55,879 nucleotides of DNA from an uncultured Flavobacteriales bacterium (lineage in GTDB: Bacteria; Bacteroidota; Bacteroidia; Flavobacteriales; UBA1820). Positions 8,632 to 16,647 of the stretch are shown here, in pieces. The stretch spans positions 1 through 55,879 of the forward strand of contig CAUHQV010000014.1 in NCBI GenBank assembly GCA_959608625.1. Reading direction: 5' to 3'. How positions within the stretch are numbered: position 1 is the stretch's first letter; each line of letters starts with the position of its first letter. Below the pieces are notes generated by a model that worked only from the letters and a program-made list of their open reading frames with translations, did not search any database and was not told the origin of the DNA. Position numbers and translations under genes: made by a program.

Positions 8632-8820
8632 ATGAAAAATAAAAAGAGCATTCATGCCGGCTTAGCCGGATTTTACGATACCGTGGCGGGGATTTTGGCT
8701 TTTCCCGCGACGGTTATTTTTTCGACTTTCACTTTCATTTCATTTATAGTTGATTATTGGCTGGGTTCGAACGGCTCCGGGGCGGGGGAACCTCTCCCGG
8801 AGTTGTGTCCGGCCGTGTAA
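8632..8820 (+). CDS. Small hydrophobic protein (62 aa), function unknown
   Basis: I do not recognise this protein. It begins MKNKKSIHAGL, has a hydrophobic stretch at about residues 18-43 (GILAFPATVIFSTFTFISFIV) that could be one membrane helix, and ends in a polar 17-residue tail containing a single Cys (GSGAGEPLPELCPAV). It is the first gene after the promoter at 8569-8599, 32 bp before the DUF2975 gene. No strong ribosome site is visible, which is normal here. Being small, hydrophobic and grouped with a CPBP protease, it could be a membrane accessory subunit or a processed peptide. A spurious frame is not excluded. Confidence 0.55.
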   Translation: MKNKKSIHAGLAGFYDTVAGILAFPATVIFSTFTFISFIVDYWLGSNGSGAGEPLPELCPAV

Positions 8821-8851
8821 AAAAGAAGGGAATACAATACTAGAAAAGACG

Positions 8852-9559
8852 ATGGGCAAACAAACTAAAAATCTCGAACGTGTAAGAAAGCTCTATTGGG
8901 GGCTTTTTATCATGGTATTGTGTATGGTCGCCCTGACCGCCCTCGGATTTTTCCACGGGGCTGTAGCCGGGGCCAACATCAGTGTGAAGACATTCAAGGA
9001 GCATAATCAGCCAGTCTTTACGACCGTCGATTTCGATGTGAAGGATGGCCGGGAGTTGTCCGACTACGGAGCGTTGGCCGGTACGTCGCCCGATAGCGGT
9101 ACGGCGGTCTATTCCCGGGTCAATTCCTATAACTTGTTAATGGTCGGCAAAGAAGCGTCGGAAATATACACTCCGAAGGTGATCGGGGCCGAAGTGTTGA
9201 TATTGGGCGGATTCGGGTGCCAGATCGCCGTATTCGTCATCCTGTTCATGATATTGGGCGCGATCCGTAAGGGATTAAAGAAGGGAACCGTATTTTCCCG
9301 GTCGGTAACACGGTATATGAAGTTGTTGGGTATTATGGTCATCGCCAGTACGATCGCGTCGGATGTGGCCCTTTACCTGATGCACCTGAATTCTATCGAC
9401 CTGCTGGCGCAGTATTGCCCGGATTCGGGATTGGTGCTGGATGCGGGAGTCCCGGTAAGTTCCGTGTCGGAGTTGTTCATCGGGGTGGTGATCATGTTCC
9501 TGGCCGAGGTATTCAACATCGGCTACAATATGGCGGAAGAGCAAAAACTGACAATATAG
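8852..9559 (+). CDS. DUF2975 multi-pass membrane protein
   Basis: Integral membrane protein of 235 aa. The ATG at 8852 is preferred over the longer frame from 8750, which overlaps the upstream gene and is not hydrophobic. Helices are at about residues 15-38, 110-135, 147-170 and 198-220, with a polar outer loop between the first two. The C-terminal signature FLAEVFNIGYNMAEEQKLTI matches DUF2975, a family whose genes are regularly followed by a short HTH regulator; that holds here, 7 bp downstream. The biochemical role of the family is not established. Confidence 0.82.
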   Translation: MGKQTKNLERVRKLYWGLFIMVLCMVALTALGFFHGAVAGANISVKTFKEHNQPVFTTVDFDVKDGRELSDYGALAGTSPDSGTAVYSRVNSYNLLMVGKEASEIYTPKVIGAEVLILGGFGCQIAVFVILFMILGAIRKGLKKGTVFSRSVTRYMKLLGIMVIASTIASDVALYLMHLNSIDLLAQYCPDSGLVLDAGVPVSSVSELFIGVVIMFLAEVFNIGYNMAEEQKLTI

Positions 9560-9566
9560 AACGGGT

Positions 9567-9797
9567 ATGGCGATCGTTGTGAACATAGATGTGGTAATGG
9601 CCCGCCGGAAGATGTCCCTGAACGAACTGGCGGAGCGGGTGAACATCACCCCGGCCAACCTGTCCATCCTCAAGACCGGAAAGGCTAAGGCTATCCGCTT
9701 TTCGACCCTTTCGGCTATCTGCCGGGCGCTCGACTGCCAGATATCCGATATTTTGGAATACGTACCATCGGAAGACGACCGGGACGAAGAGGAATAA
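9567..9797 (+). CDS. YozG-like Cro/C1 helix-turn-helix regulator
   Basis: DNA-binding protein of 76 aa, almost entirely one HTH domain. MSLNELAERVNITPANLSIL covers the first helices and turn, KAKAIRFSTLSAICRALDCQ the rest, followed by an acidic tail DDRDEEE. Size and the DALDCQISDILEY-like ending fit the YozG family that pairs with DUF2975. It lies 7 bp after the DUF2975 gene. It probably controls its own operon, with the CGATAAA boxes at 8536-8563 as likely sites. Confidence 0.88.
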   Translation: MAIVVNIDVVMARRKMSLNELAERVNITPANLSILKTGKAKAIRFSTLSAICRALDCQISDILEYVPSEDDRDEEE

Positions 9798-9842
9798 AAA
9801 AAGAAACAAACAACAACAATAACACAAAAACGACTTTTCGAC

Positions 9843-10763
9843 ATGTTCTTTCAAAAAGCTTTTATAGGGAAAAATAAATGGTATCTGTATCTGGCCGTGT
9901 TGGTGTGCGTGTTCATAGCTACACAGTTGGGCAGTATCCCGTTCGTGATCTACAATGTGCTGGCCAATCCTGAAGCGGTCGCTTCAGGCGATTCCGAAGC
10001 GTTGTCTGCCGTACAGGATAATATCGGGTTGGCGCTGATGCTGCTTGCCTTTGCGGTGGCATTGGGTGCATTGTGGTTGTTCGCCAAACTGTTCCAAAAG
10101 AAAAAATTCTCGGACTATACCACGGGCCGTCCCCGCTGGGATTTCCGGCGGGTAGGTTTCGGAGCGTTGGTCTGGAGTATCCTAACGGTAGTGATCACCA
10201 TGCAGCAGGTGGCTTCCGATGCGGATGTCGTGCTGAATTTCCAGCCGGAGAAATTCTATCCGCTGCTGGTCGTAGGCTTGCTTTTGTTCCCGTTCCAGAC
10301 CGGCTTTGAAGAGGTCCTGTTCCGGGGCTACCTGATGCAGGGTTCGGGATTGCTTTTCCGTTACCGCTGGATCGCTTTGCTGGTTACTTCGGTGCTGTTC
10401 GGGCTGATGCATTCTTCCAATCCCGAGATCGATACGTTCGGTTTCTGGACGGCGATGCCGCAGTACGTCATCATGGGCCTGATCATGGGATTCGTAGCCT
10501 TGAGGGACGACGGGATAGAATTGGCGGTGGGGATGCACTTTGCCAACAATCTTCTGTCCTCCCTGCTGGTGACCAGCGACGGGATGGTATTCGATACGGC
10601 AGCCGTTTTCCGGGATCTCTCTCCCGAAGTGTCCTGGGTGGATACGCTGATCATGGCCGGTGCCGGTGTGGTATTTATCTTGGTGTGCCGGGCCTGGTAT
10701 GGTTTCAAAGGGAAAGTGAATATCTGGCGCCGGATACAGCCCGTGGATGTTATCGAGGGATAA
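9843..10763 (+). CDS. CPBP-family intramembrane glutamic protease
   Basis: Membrane protein of 306 aa with about eight hydrophobic segments. The CPBP (CAAX protease/bacteriocin-processing, Abi) motifs are complete: GFEEVLFRGYL with Glu156, Glu157 and Arg161, then FGLMHSSNP with His190, and MHFANNLLSS with His232 and Asn235. Family members process prenylated proteins, bacteriocins or peptide signals, or give self-immunity. It follows the HTH gene by 45 bp of A-rich sequence and no terminator intervenes, so it is probably part of the same transcript. The 62-aa gene at the head of the operon is a possible substrate, by inference only. Confidence 0.9.
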   Translation: MFFQKAFIGKNKWYLYLAVLVCVFIATQLGSIPFVIYNVLANPEAVASGDSEALSAVQDNIGLALMLLAFAVALGALWLFAKLFQKKKFSDYTTGRPRWDFRRVGFGALVWSILTVVITMQQVASDADVVLNFQPEKFYPLLVVGLLLFPFQTGFEEVLFRGYLMQGSGLLFRYRWIALLVTSVLFGLMHSSNPEIDTFGFWTAMPQYVIMGLIMGFVALRDDGIELAVGMHFANNLLSSLLVTSDGMVFDTAAVFRDLSPEVSWVDTLIMAGAGVVFILVCRAWYGFKGKVNIWRRIQPVDVIEG

Positions 10764-10805
10764 GTTAATATCCCCTAACAAGATATAGGATTACTCAATT
10801 AATAG

Positions 10806-10813
10806 TACATTTG
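10806..10813 (+). promoter_or_regulatory. Probable -7 box for the M16 peptidase gene
   Basis: TACATTTG matches TAnnTTTG and lies 28 bp before the start codon at 10842. No TTTG is present at the expected -33 position. Confidence 0.5.
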
Positions 10814-10841
10814 TCGTATAACACACTAAAACAAATAGTTT

Positions 10842-13646
10842 ATGAATCTTTTGAAAAAGACAATCCTGCTCTCGTCCGCACTGATGCTGTGCGGCAGTGC
10901 AGCGTTCGCCCAGGATTTCAAGTACGATCCCAAGGCGGAACTAACGGTAGACCCCGCCGTGAAAGTAGGTAAGCTCAAAAACGGATTTACTTATTACATA
11001 CGGGAGAACAAGCTGCCGGAAAATAAAGTGGAACTGCGCCTGGTGGTCAACGCCGGTTCGGTACTCGAGAAGGACTCCCAGCAGGGGCTTGCCCACTTTG
11101 TGGAACATATGGCCTTCAACGGTTCCAAGGATTTCCCCGGCAATGCCGTGGTAAAAGAGATCGAATCGATGGGTATCCGCTTCGGGAACGACCTGAATGC
11201 CTATACTTCGTTCGACGAAACGGTATACATGCTGCCGATCCCTTCCGATAAATTCGAGAAAGGGATGCAGATCATGGAGAACTGGGCGCAGCACCTGGCT
11301 TTCGAAGGAAAGGAGATCGATGACGAGCGCGGCGTGATCCTCGAGGAAATGCGCCTGGGGAAAGGAGCTATGGAGCGCATGCGCGACAAATTCTTCCCGG
11401 TGATGCTCTACGGGTCGAAATACCCGGAACGCCTCCCCATCGGTAAAGAGGATGTCCTCAAGACTTTCCCTTACCAGGAGATCCGCCAGTTCTACCGCGA
11501 CTGGTACCGTCCGGACAATATGGCCCTGGTGGTAGTGGGCGATATCGATCCGGCCGTGGTCGAGAAATCCATCAAGGAACATTTCGGCAAAGCTAAGAAC
11601 CCGAAGAACGCTCCCATGCGCGAGGAGATGCAAGTCCCCCACCACAAGGACTCCAAGGCTATCGTGGTAACGGACAAAGAAATGTCCGGCACACAGGTGC
11701 AAATAATGTTCAAGCAGCCGGCCCGGATAGACGAAACCCAGGGCGACTATGTGGAAGGCGCCATGAAGAACCTGTATGCAATGATGCTTTCCCAGCGTTT
11801 GAGCGAGATCGCCCAGAAACCGGGCGCTCCGTTCATGTTCGCTCTATCTGCGTATGGTAACCAATTGCGTCCGGTAGATGCTTTCCTGGCGGTAGCCGTA
11901 TGTGCCCCCGGCGGATCGCTGGACGCTTTCAAAGCCCTGCTTACCGAAACCGAGCGCGCCCAGCGCTTCGGGTTTACGGCCGGTGAATTGGACCGTGCGA
12001 AAGCGATGCTCCTGAGTTCGTATGAGAAGTCGTACGCCAACCGCGACAAACGCCTTTCGGGCGCTATGGTGGACGAATACAAACGCGCGTTCCTGCAGAA
12101 CGAGCCGATCCCGGGCATAGAAGTGGAATACAATCTGGTAAAAGCGGCCCTGCCGACCATTACCATAGACCAGGTGAACGCCCTTTCCAAAAACCTGATC
12201 ACGGACGACAACCGTGTCGTATTGGTATTGGGTCCTGAAGGACAGCAATATCCCACGGCCGAAGGGCTGGTAGCCGCATTCGATGCGGTGGAAAAAGACC
12301 AGACGATACAGCCCTATAAGGACGAGATGACCGTGACCGAACTGATGAAGCAGGCCCCTGCCCCCGGCAAGGTAGTTTCCGAAAAGAAATACGGCAAATC
12401 GGGCGTGACCGAATGGACGCTGTCCAACGGCGCCAAAGTCGTACTTAAACCGACGGCTTTCAAAGACGACGAGATACTTTTCTCTGCATTCAGCTGGGGT
12501 GGACGTTCGCTCTATGGAGCGGCCGACGATATCAATGCGGTCAATGCTGTCGCTATGACGGACGGCGTGAACGGTATCAAGGATACGGACCTGCAGAAAC
12601 TGATGGCCGGTAAGAACGTGCGTGTGATGCCGTTCATCAGCACGTATACGGAAGGAATGAACGGGAATTTCGTGAAGAAGGATATGAAGGATGCTTTCGA
12701 ACTGATGTACCTCAATTTCACGGCCCCGTATTTCACGCAGGAAATGTTCGAGGTGAACAAAAAGAACTTCAAGGATAACGCCGCTACCCGGATGGACAAT
12801 CCGGATGCTTACAAAGCCTATAAAAAATCCGAGTTCCTGGCTAACGGCAACCCGCGCGCCCTACCTGCTTTCTTCCTGCCTGAACAGTACGACAAGATGG
12901 ATCTGGGCCGCATGGAGCAAATCTACAAGGAGCGTTTTGCCGGAGCAGACGACTTTACGTTCGTTTTCGTGGGCAGCTTTACGCCCGAGCAGATCAAGCC
13001 TTTCGTGGAGACTTACATCGCTTCGCTGCCGGCCAAAGGCGTGAAGGAAGAATATAAAGACCTGAACCTCGATTATCCGAAAGGCCCGGTAACTACTACC
13101 ATTAGCAAGGGTGTAGACCAGAAGGCCCAGGTGGATTTCTACTGGAAGAAAGATGCGAAATACGACGACAAAACGGCTTTCAACTTCTCGGTATTCAACC
13201 GTATCCTGATGATGCGCCTGATAAATTCCCTGCGGGAAGAGATGGGCGGAACCTATTCTCCGGGCGCCGGAGGCTCGGCTACGTTCGTCCCGCGCGATCA
13301 GGTGACTTTCCGCATCGCGTTCGGTTCGAACATGGAAATGTACGACGCCCTTCAGAAGCGCGCGCTTGAAGAACTCGGCAAAATACTGGCCGAAGGGCCG
13401 ACCGCCAAGGAAGTGACCGACCAAAAAGCCCAGAATGAAGTGCAGTGGGCTGAAAATACGGAAAAGAACGATTTCTGGCTTTCGAACATTGCCCAGTCCT
13501 ACCAGCAGGCCGGCAATCCGGACGATATTCTCGAAGAGAAAGTATGGATCGACGGACTCAATGCCAAAGATATTTCGGATGCCGCCCGCAAGTATATCGA
13601 CAAAGACAATTATGTGATGATCCTTAGCCTTCCTGAAAAGAAGTAA
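10842..13646 (+). CDS. Periplasmic M16 zinc metallopeptidase
   Basis: Two-lobed insulinase-type peptidase of 934 aa, close in build to PqqL. A signal peptide ends near AFAQ (about residue 24). The inverted zinc motif HxxEH is HFVEH (His85, Glu88, His89), followed by VLEEMR-type residues around Glu168 for the third ligand. NGFTYYIREN and LRLVVNAGSVLE precede the motif as usual. The second, catalytically inert lobe begins about residue 515 (WTLSNGAKVVLKPTAF). It contains the substrate-closing RINSLREEMGGTYSPG-like stretch, here LINSLREEMGGTYSPG. Such enzymes degrade peptides in the periplasm. It is monocistronic with a strong terminator at 13671. Confidence 0.95.
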   Translation: MNLLKKTILLSSALMLCGSAAFAQDFKYDPKAELTVDPAVKVGKLKNGFTYYIRENKLPENKVELRLVVNAGSVLEKDSQQGLAHFVEHMAFNGSKDFPGNAVVKEIESMGIRFGNDLNAYTSFDETVYMLPIPSDKFEKGMQIMENWAQHLAFEGKEIDDERGVILEEMRLGKGAMERMRDKFFPVMLYGSKYPERLPIGKEDVLKTFPYQEIRQFYRDWYRPDNMALVVVGDIDPAVVEKSIKEHFGKAKNPKNAPMREEMQVPHHKDSKAIVVTDKEMSGTQVQIMFKQPARIDETQGDYVEGAMKNLYAMMLSQRLSEIAQKPGAPFMFALSAYGNQLRPVDAFLAVAVCAPGGSLDAFKALLTETERAQRFGFTAGELDRAKAMLLSSYEKSYANRDKRLSGAMVDEYKRAFLQNEPIPGIEVEYNLVKAALPTITIDQVNALSKNLITDDNRVVLVLGPEGQQYPTAEGLVAAFDAVEKDQTIQPYKDEMTVTELMKQAPAPGKVVSEKKYGKSGVTEWTLSNGAKVVLKPTAFKDDEILFSAFSWGGRSLYGAADDINAVNAVAMTDGVNGIKDTDLQKLMAGKNVRVMPFISTYTEGMNGNFVKKDMKDAFELMYLNFTAPYFTQEMFEVNKKNFKDNAATRMDNPDAYKAYKKSEFLANGNPRALPAFFLPEQYDKMDLGRMEQIYKERFAGADDFTFVFVGSFTPEQIKPFVETYIASLPAKGVKEEYKDLNLDYPKGPVTTTISKGVDQKAQVDFYWKKDAKYDDKTAFNFSVFNRILMMRLINSLREEMGGTYSPGAGGSATFVPRDQVTFRIAFGSNMEMYDALQKRALEELGKILAEGPTAKEVTDQKAQNEVQWAENTEKNDFWLSNIAQSYQQAGNPDDILEEKVWIDGLNAKDISDAARKYIDKDNYVMILSLPEKK

Positions 13647-13670
13647 GCAAGGATCGAGATAAGTGATCGG

Positions 13671-13701
13671 GCAGCCGGCGGAATTCCGCCGGCTGCTTTT
13701 T
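13671..13701 (+). terminator. Rho-independent terminator of the M16 gene
   Basis: Perfect 11-bp stem GCAGCCGGCGG / CCGCCGGCTGC with AATT loop, followed by TTTTT. It lies 25 bp after the M16 stop codon. Confidence 0.92.
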
Positions 13702-13788
13702 GTTAGGGGGATGATGCGGTAAAAAGAGCAGGGGAGAATAGCTTTGAGCAGGAAGATTTGGATTTACGGCAACACGGAATGTGGCAGC

Positions 13789-13841
13789 CCTGACAAACAA
13801 GAATACGCCCGGCTTAGCCGGGCGTATTCTTGTTTGTCAGG
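13789..13841. repeat. Perfect 26-bp inverted repeat with 1-nt centre
   Basis: Arms 13789-13814 and 13816-13841 are exact reverse complements around a single T at 13815. The core is CGCCCGGCTTAGCCGGGCG, flanked by AT-rich arms (ACAAGAATA / TATTCTTGT). It lies between convergent genes and ends 11 bp from the stop codon of the gene at 13853, so it may act as a bidirectional terminator. The long perfect stem and tiny loop are unusual for that role, and another terminator already ends the plus-strand gene 90 bp earlier. Confidence 0.75.
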
Positions 13842-13852
13842 CGGGACGATGA

Positions 13853-14413
13853 TCACCAATCATCGTCGTCCTCGTTCCCGTCGGAAGCTTTGATGGCTCC
13901 CACTACATTATTTGCAAAGGCATTGAAGAATGTCTCGAGATTTGTCTTGGCGGCCGCGTTTTTGACCTTCCCATCTTTTGAGAACACAAAATAGGCATCT
14001 ACCCCGTCCTGTGGCAGGGAGGTGTACAGTTTTATTCCGTCTTTCGAAACCATTTCTTCAACCACAGGGCCGTCTATCCGCAGGCGGTCGTCCTTAAAAC
14101 GGAGGCCTATCATATATTTGGCTGTATAAAAGCGTTTGAATACGCCGGCCAGCGCCTCTGTCTGCGTCGAACCCGATATTAGAATCCGGCTGTCGTCCGG
14201 CATCAGGGCTACATCGTAAGAGGGGTTGGTTTGCAGGTAAGCAGCGATTTTGTCGAACAATTGCTGCTGCGAATAGCCGGGAAAATCGAGTACGATGTAT
14301 TTTTTGGAATTGTCGCTCGCACTGACAAATCCTGCCGGGGCCAACTCGAAGTATTGGGCACTGGCGATCATCGGCAGGCACAGGATTATCAGGGAATAGA
14401 AAAATTTCTTCAT
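13853..14413 (-). CDS. Secreted protein with possible DUF4468/TBP-like fold
   Basis: Protein of 186 aa with a clear signal peptide (MKKFFYSLIILCLPMIASAQ). The ATG at 14413 is used because the longer frame to 14539 runs into the tmRNA gene. The mature part has the pattern of Bacteroidota DUF4468-like proteins: IVLDFPGYSQQQLFDKIAAYL, then SRILISGSTQ and a YMIGLRFKDDRLRIDGP strand. This resemblance is from memory and not secure. The C-terminus is acidic (NEDDDDW). It follows the tmRNA terminator on the same strand, and I see no strong promoter of its own. Confidence 0.8.
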   Translation of the reverse strand: MKKFFYSLIILCLPMIASAQYFELAPAGFVSASDNSKKYIVLDFPGYSQQQLFDKIAAYLQTNPSYDVALMPDDSRILISGSTQTEALAGVFKRFYTAKYMIGLRFKDDRLRIDGPVVEEMVSKDGIKLYTSLPQDGVDAYFVFSKDGKVKNAAAKTNLETFFNAFANNVVGAIKASDGNEDDDDW

Positions 14414-14462
14414 AACGGTATTCTTTTTTGTGGTTTTCCGGATAGGGCAGATACTGCCATTT

Positions 14463-14488
14463 AAAAAACGGCCCTTGTAAAAGGGCCG
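14463..14488 (-). terminator. Rho-independent terminator of tmRNA
   Basis: On the minus strand the stem CGGCCCTT / AAGGGCCG (14469-14488) with TTAC loop is followed by TTTTTT (14468-14463). It starts 7 nt after the tmRNA 3' end. Confidence 0.92.
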
Positions 14489-14494
14489 CGGCAG

Positions 14495-14897
14495 TGGAGT
14501 CGCCGGGAGTCGAACCCGGGTCCAAACAAGCAACCTCAATGCTTTCTACACGTTTATTTTGTGATTGGTTGTCAGGCTGCGGCATGGGCACAAACACCCT
14601 TGTCCGCGGCTTACGTCCCGGTGAGGTTTCCGACCTGCGGTCGGGACTCCCGCAGGCTTGTTTCCGCTTTTACGGTACCCCTTTATCCGACGCCGCAGAA
14701 CAGGGCTTCGGAGAGGCATCCCGCCTCCGCTCCTTGAGCGGACGTTGGCATTAATCTTTCATGGAAAGATTAAGCAGCAAGAGCGTAATTATTTTCGCCA
14801 GTTATATTTCGAAGAGCAGGATTAACGGGCCGTACTTCGTGAGCCCGACGTGCTTACATATCGGCCGACCTTGCTGTCAAAGCCAAAAACCGACCCC
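14495..14897 (-). ncRNA. ssrA: Transfer-messenger RNA (tmRNA)
   Basis: One-piece tmRNA of about 403 nt for rescue of stalled ribosomes. The 5' end GGGGTCG (14897-14891) pairs with CGACTCC (14502-14496) as a 7-bp acceptor stem containing one G-U. The T-arm near the 3' end reads CGGGTTCGACTCCCG. The tag frame at 14770-14799 encodes GENNYALAA and stop, ending in the conserved ALAA degron. Bases after the discriminator read CT, so CCA is not genome-encoded and must be added by CCA-adding enzyme. A promoter at 14909-14941 and terminator at 14463-14488 frame it as an independent unit. Confidence 0.96.
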
Positions 14898-14908
14898 TGT
14901 AATTACCG

Positions 14909-14941
14909 CAAATATACATAAAAATCGACCGGGATGGCAAT
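14909..14941 (-). promoter_or_regulatory. tmRNA promoter
   Basis: The minus strand reads ATTG (14938-14941), 21 bp, then TATATTTG (14909-14916). The mature tmRNA 5' end is 11 nt after the -7 box, leaving room for a short trimmed leader. Confidence 0.75.
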
Positions 14942-14983
14942 TTTAACTATCCGTACGGCGTTTTTAAGAAAAAAGATAGGATT

Positions 14984-15550
14984 TTATTTGCCGTTGAAAG
15001 CGTTCATGGTGCGCTCCGTGCCGGCCAATGCAAAGGATTCGATAAGTTCGGCGGCTTTATTCAACCGTTCGTCCATCGCCTTTTTTTCTTCGTCCGACCA
15101 TTTTCCTAATACAAAATCGACCTGGCCTCCCCGCGAGAAATCCGAGCCTATGCCGAAACGGAACCGGGCATATTCGTCCCCGTTCAATAGTTCGGATATG
15201 TTTTTCAGGCCGTTATGCCCTCCGGGGGAACCTTTGGCTTTCAGTCGGAAAGTGCCGAAAGGCAGGGCAAGGTCGTCGCATACCACCAGGATGTTTTCCC
15301 GGGGGATCTTGTTGTCGTTCATGTGATAGCGTACGGCTTTTCCGCTCAGGTTCATGTATGTGGAAGGTTTGAGCAATACCAAAACTTTGTTTTTGACCTT
15401 TATTTCGGCGGTAGAACCTAATTTGTCGCTATGGAATCCTACCCCGTGTTTTTCCGCCAGGTGGTCGAGGATCTGAAACCCGATGTTGTGCCGTGTTCCG
15501 GCGTATTCCGCGCCGATATTTCCCAATCCTGCTATAAGGTATTTTTCCAT
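14984..15550 (-). CDS. pth: Peptidyl-tRNA hydrolase
   Basis: Cytoplasmic esterase that releases peptides from peptidyl-tRNA dropped off the ribosome; 188 aa, normal length. The ATG at 15550 follows AAGGA and gives the standard N-terminus, while the longer frame to 15598 overlaps the promoter. Key residues are all present: Asn11 in GLGN, catalytic His21 in TRHNIGF, Asn67 in TYMNLSG, Asp93 in CDDLALPFG and Asn113 in GGHNGLKN. It sits beside tmRNA on the same strand; both act in ribosome rescue, though each has its own promoter. Confidence 0.97.
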   Translation of the reverse strand: MEKYLIAGLGNIGAEYAGTRHNIGFQILDHLAEKHGVGFHSDKLGSTAEIKVKNKVLVLLKPSTYMNLSGKAVRYHMNDNKIPRENILVVCDDLALPFGTFRLKAKGSPGGHNGLKNISELLNGDEYARFRFGIGSDFSRGGQVDFVLGKWSDEEKKAMDERLNKAAELIESFALAGTERTMNAFNGK

Positions 15551-15567
15551 ATTCCTTGTTTTACAGG

Positions 15568-15575
15568 CAAAGTTA
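15568..15575 (-). promoter_or_regulatory. Probable -7 box for pth
   Basis: The minus strand reads TAACTTTG, about 18 bp before the chosen start codon, with ATTG about 20 bp further upstream as a partial -33 element. Confidence 0.6.
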
Positions 15576-15639
15576 CGGTTTGGCGTGTGAAAACGCAATG
15601 GGAAAAATAGGCGGCCGGGCTTATCGGCAGCACTATGGG

Positions 15640-15690
15640 TAAAAATAAAGACAACCCCCGGTTTCGAACACTTTCCGCTGAACCGAGGGC
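15640..15690 (-). terminator. Candidate terminator of the LRR lipoprotein gene
   Basis: On the minus strand CCCTCGGTT (15689-15681) can pair imperfectly with AACCGGGGG (15663-15655), followed by a T-rich stretch (TTGTCTTTATTTTTA). Confidence 0.45.
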
Positions 15691-15716
15691 TGCCATAATG
15701 TTAAAATCGTCCTATT

Positions 15717-16601
15717 TTAACGTGTCTTTATCTCTGTATCTTTGGGGAAGATCCAATCCGCGGGTTTATTCCATCCGCTCCATACGAAAACGGTGGTTAA
15801 CCATTCGTTTTTTGTGCAGTCCACTTTTTCCAAAGCTTTATTGTTGCTCAGGTCGAGTGTTTTGATGGGGTTATTCTGGCACTGGAGTTCCTTTAAGGCA
15901 GGGCTGTTTTCTACCGATAGGATTGTCAAGGCCGCGGCATTGCATATCAAGCGCTCTAATTTGGTGTTTTTGGACAGGTCGATATGGGACAACGGATTAT
16001 TCGAGCAGTCGAGGTAGGTCAGCCCCGTGTTTCCTGTCAGGTCAATATCGAACACGTTACTTTTATTAAAATCCAGGTACTTTAGAGATTTTAGGCCTCT
16101 GAGGTCCGTCGTGGAATATTTTAATGCAGTGTAGCTGCATTTGAGCGTATCCAAAGGAATATTCCCGACGGTGAGTTCTGATACTCCGGTGTAAGAGCAA
16201 TCCAGCACGGTAAGTTTGTGGTTCTTACTAACATCCATTTTAAGGATGGATAGATTGTTCTTTTCGTCGGCGTTTATGAATTTCAATTTGACCAGTGAAG
16301 TGAAATACTCTATACCTTCGATGGAACTGATGCTATTTCCGTTCGGGTTACCGTCCGCGTCCACGGTTTCGGGGTATTTGTATTTGGCATCGATGGACAG
16401 TTCTTTTACATTTTTGATCTCTCCGTATTGGATTATTTTGTCATTGTTGGTGTCGTATAATTTGAACAGATACTGTTCAAATGTAGCATCAGGCACTACA
16501 ATTGCCATATTATCAGTGTAAGTGATTTCCTTGTTGTCTTTCGAACATGCCGCCGCCGCCCCGGCCGCCAGCAGGATAGTTAAGAATTTCAGAGTTTTCA
16601 T
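15717..16601 (-). CDS. Leucine-rich repeat lipoprotein with EF-hand-like loop
   Basis: Surface or periplasmic lipoprotein of 294 aa. The start at 16601 gives a lipobox ending AAAC (Cys19); the longer frame to 16649 adds a non-signal sequence. An EF-hand-like calcium loop DTNNDKIIQYGE spans residues 50-61. From about residue 75 there are irregular leucine-rich repeats of about 21 residues, of the type LTYLDCSNNPLSHIDLSKNT, with frequent Cys at the repeat strand. This layout is common in gut Bacteroidota and is thought to mediate protein binding; no partner can be named. A structured RNA candidate (16648-16855) ends 47 bp upstream on the same strand and may be its leader. Confidence 0.88.
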   Translation of the reverse strand: MKTLKFLTILLAAGAAAACSKDNKEITYTDNMAIVVPDATFEQYLFKLYDTNNDKIIQYGEIKNVKELSIDAKYKYPETVDADGNPNGNSISSIEGIEYFTSLVKLKFINADEKNNLSILKMDVSKNHKLTVLDCSYTGVSELTVGNIPLDTLKCSYTALKYSTTDLRGLKSLKYLDFNKSNVFDIDLTGNTGLTYLDCSNNPLSHIDLSKNTKLERLICNAAALTILSVENSPALKELQCQNNPIKTLDLSNNKALEKVDCTKNEWLTTVFVWSGWNKPADWIFPKDTEIKTR

Positions 16602-16647
16602 TTCGTAAATTGGTTTTCCCTCCCCGTCCCAGAAGAAGAATTTGTGC

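Noticed and set aside
14494..14754. Plus-strand 86-codon frame and a possible tRNA near 14500
   Set aside because: The T-arm-like sequence is the 3' end of tmRNA on the minus strand, and the frame is its shadow.
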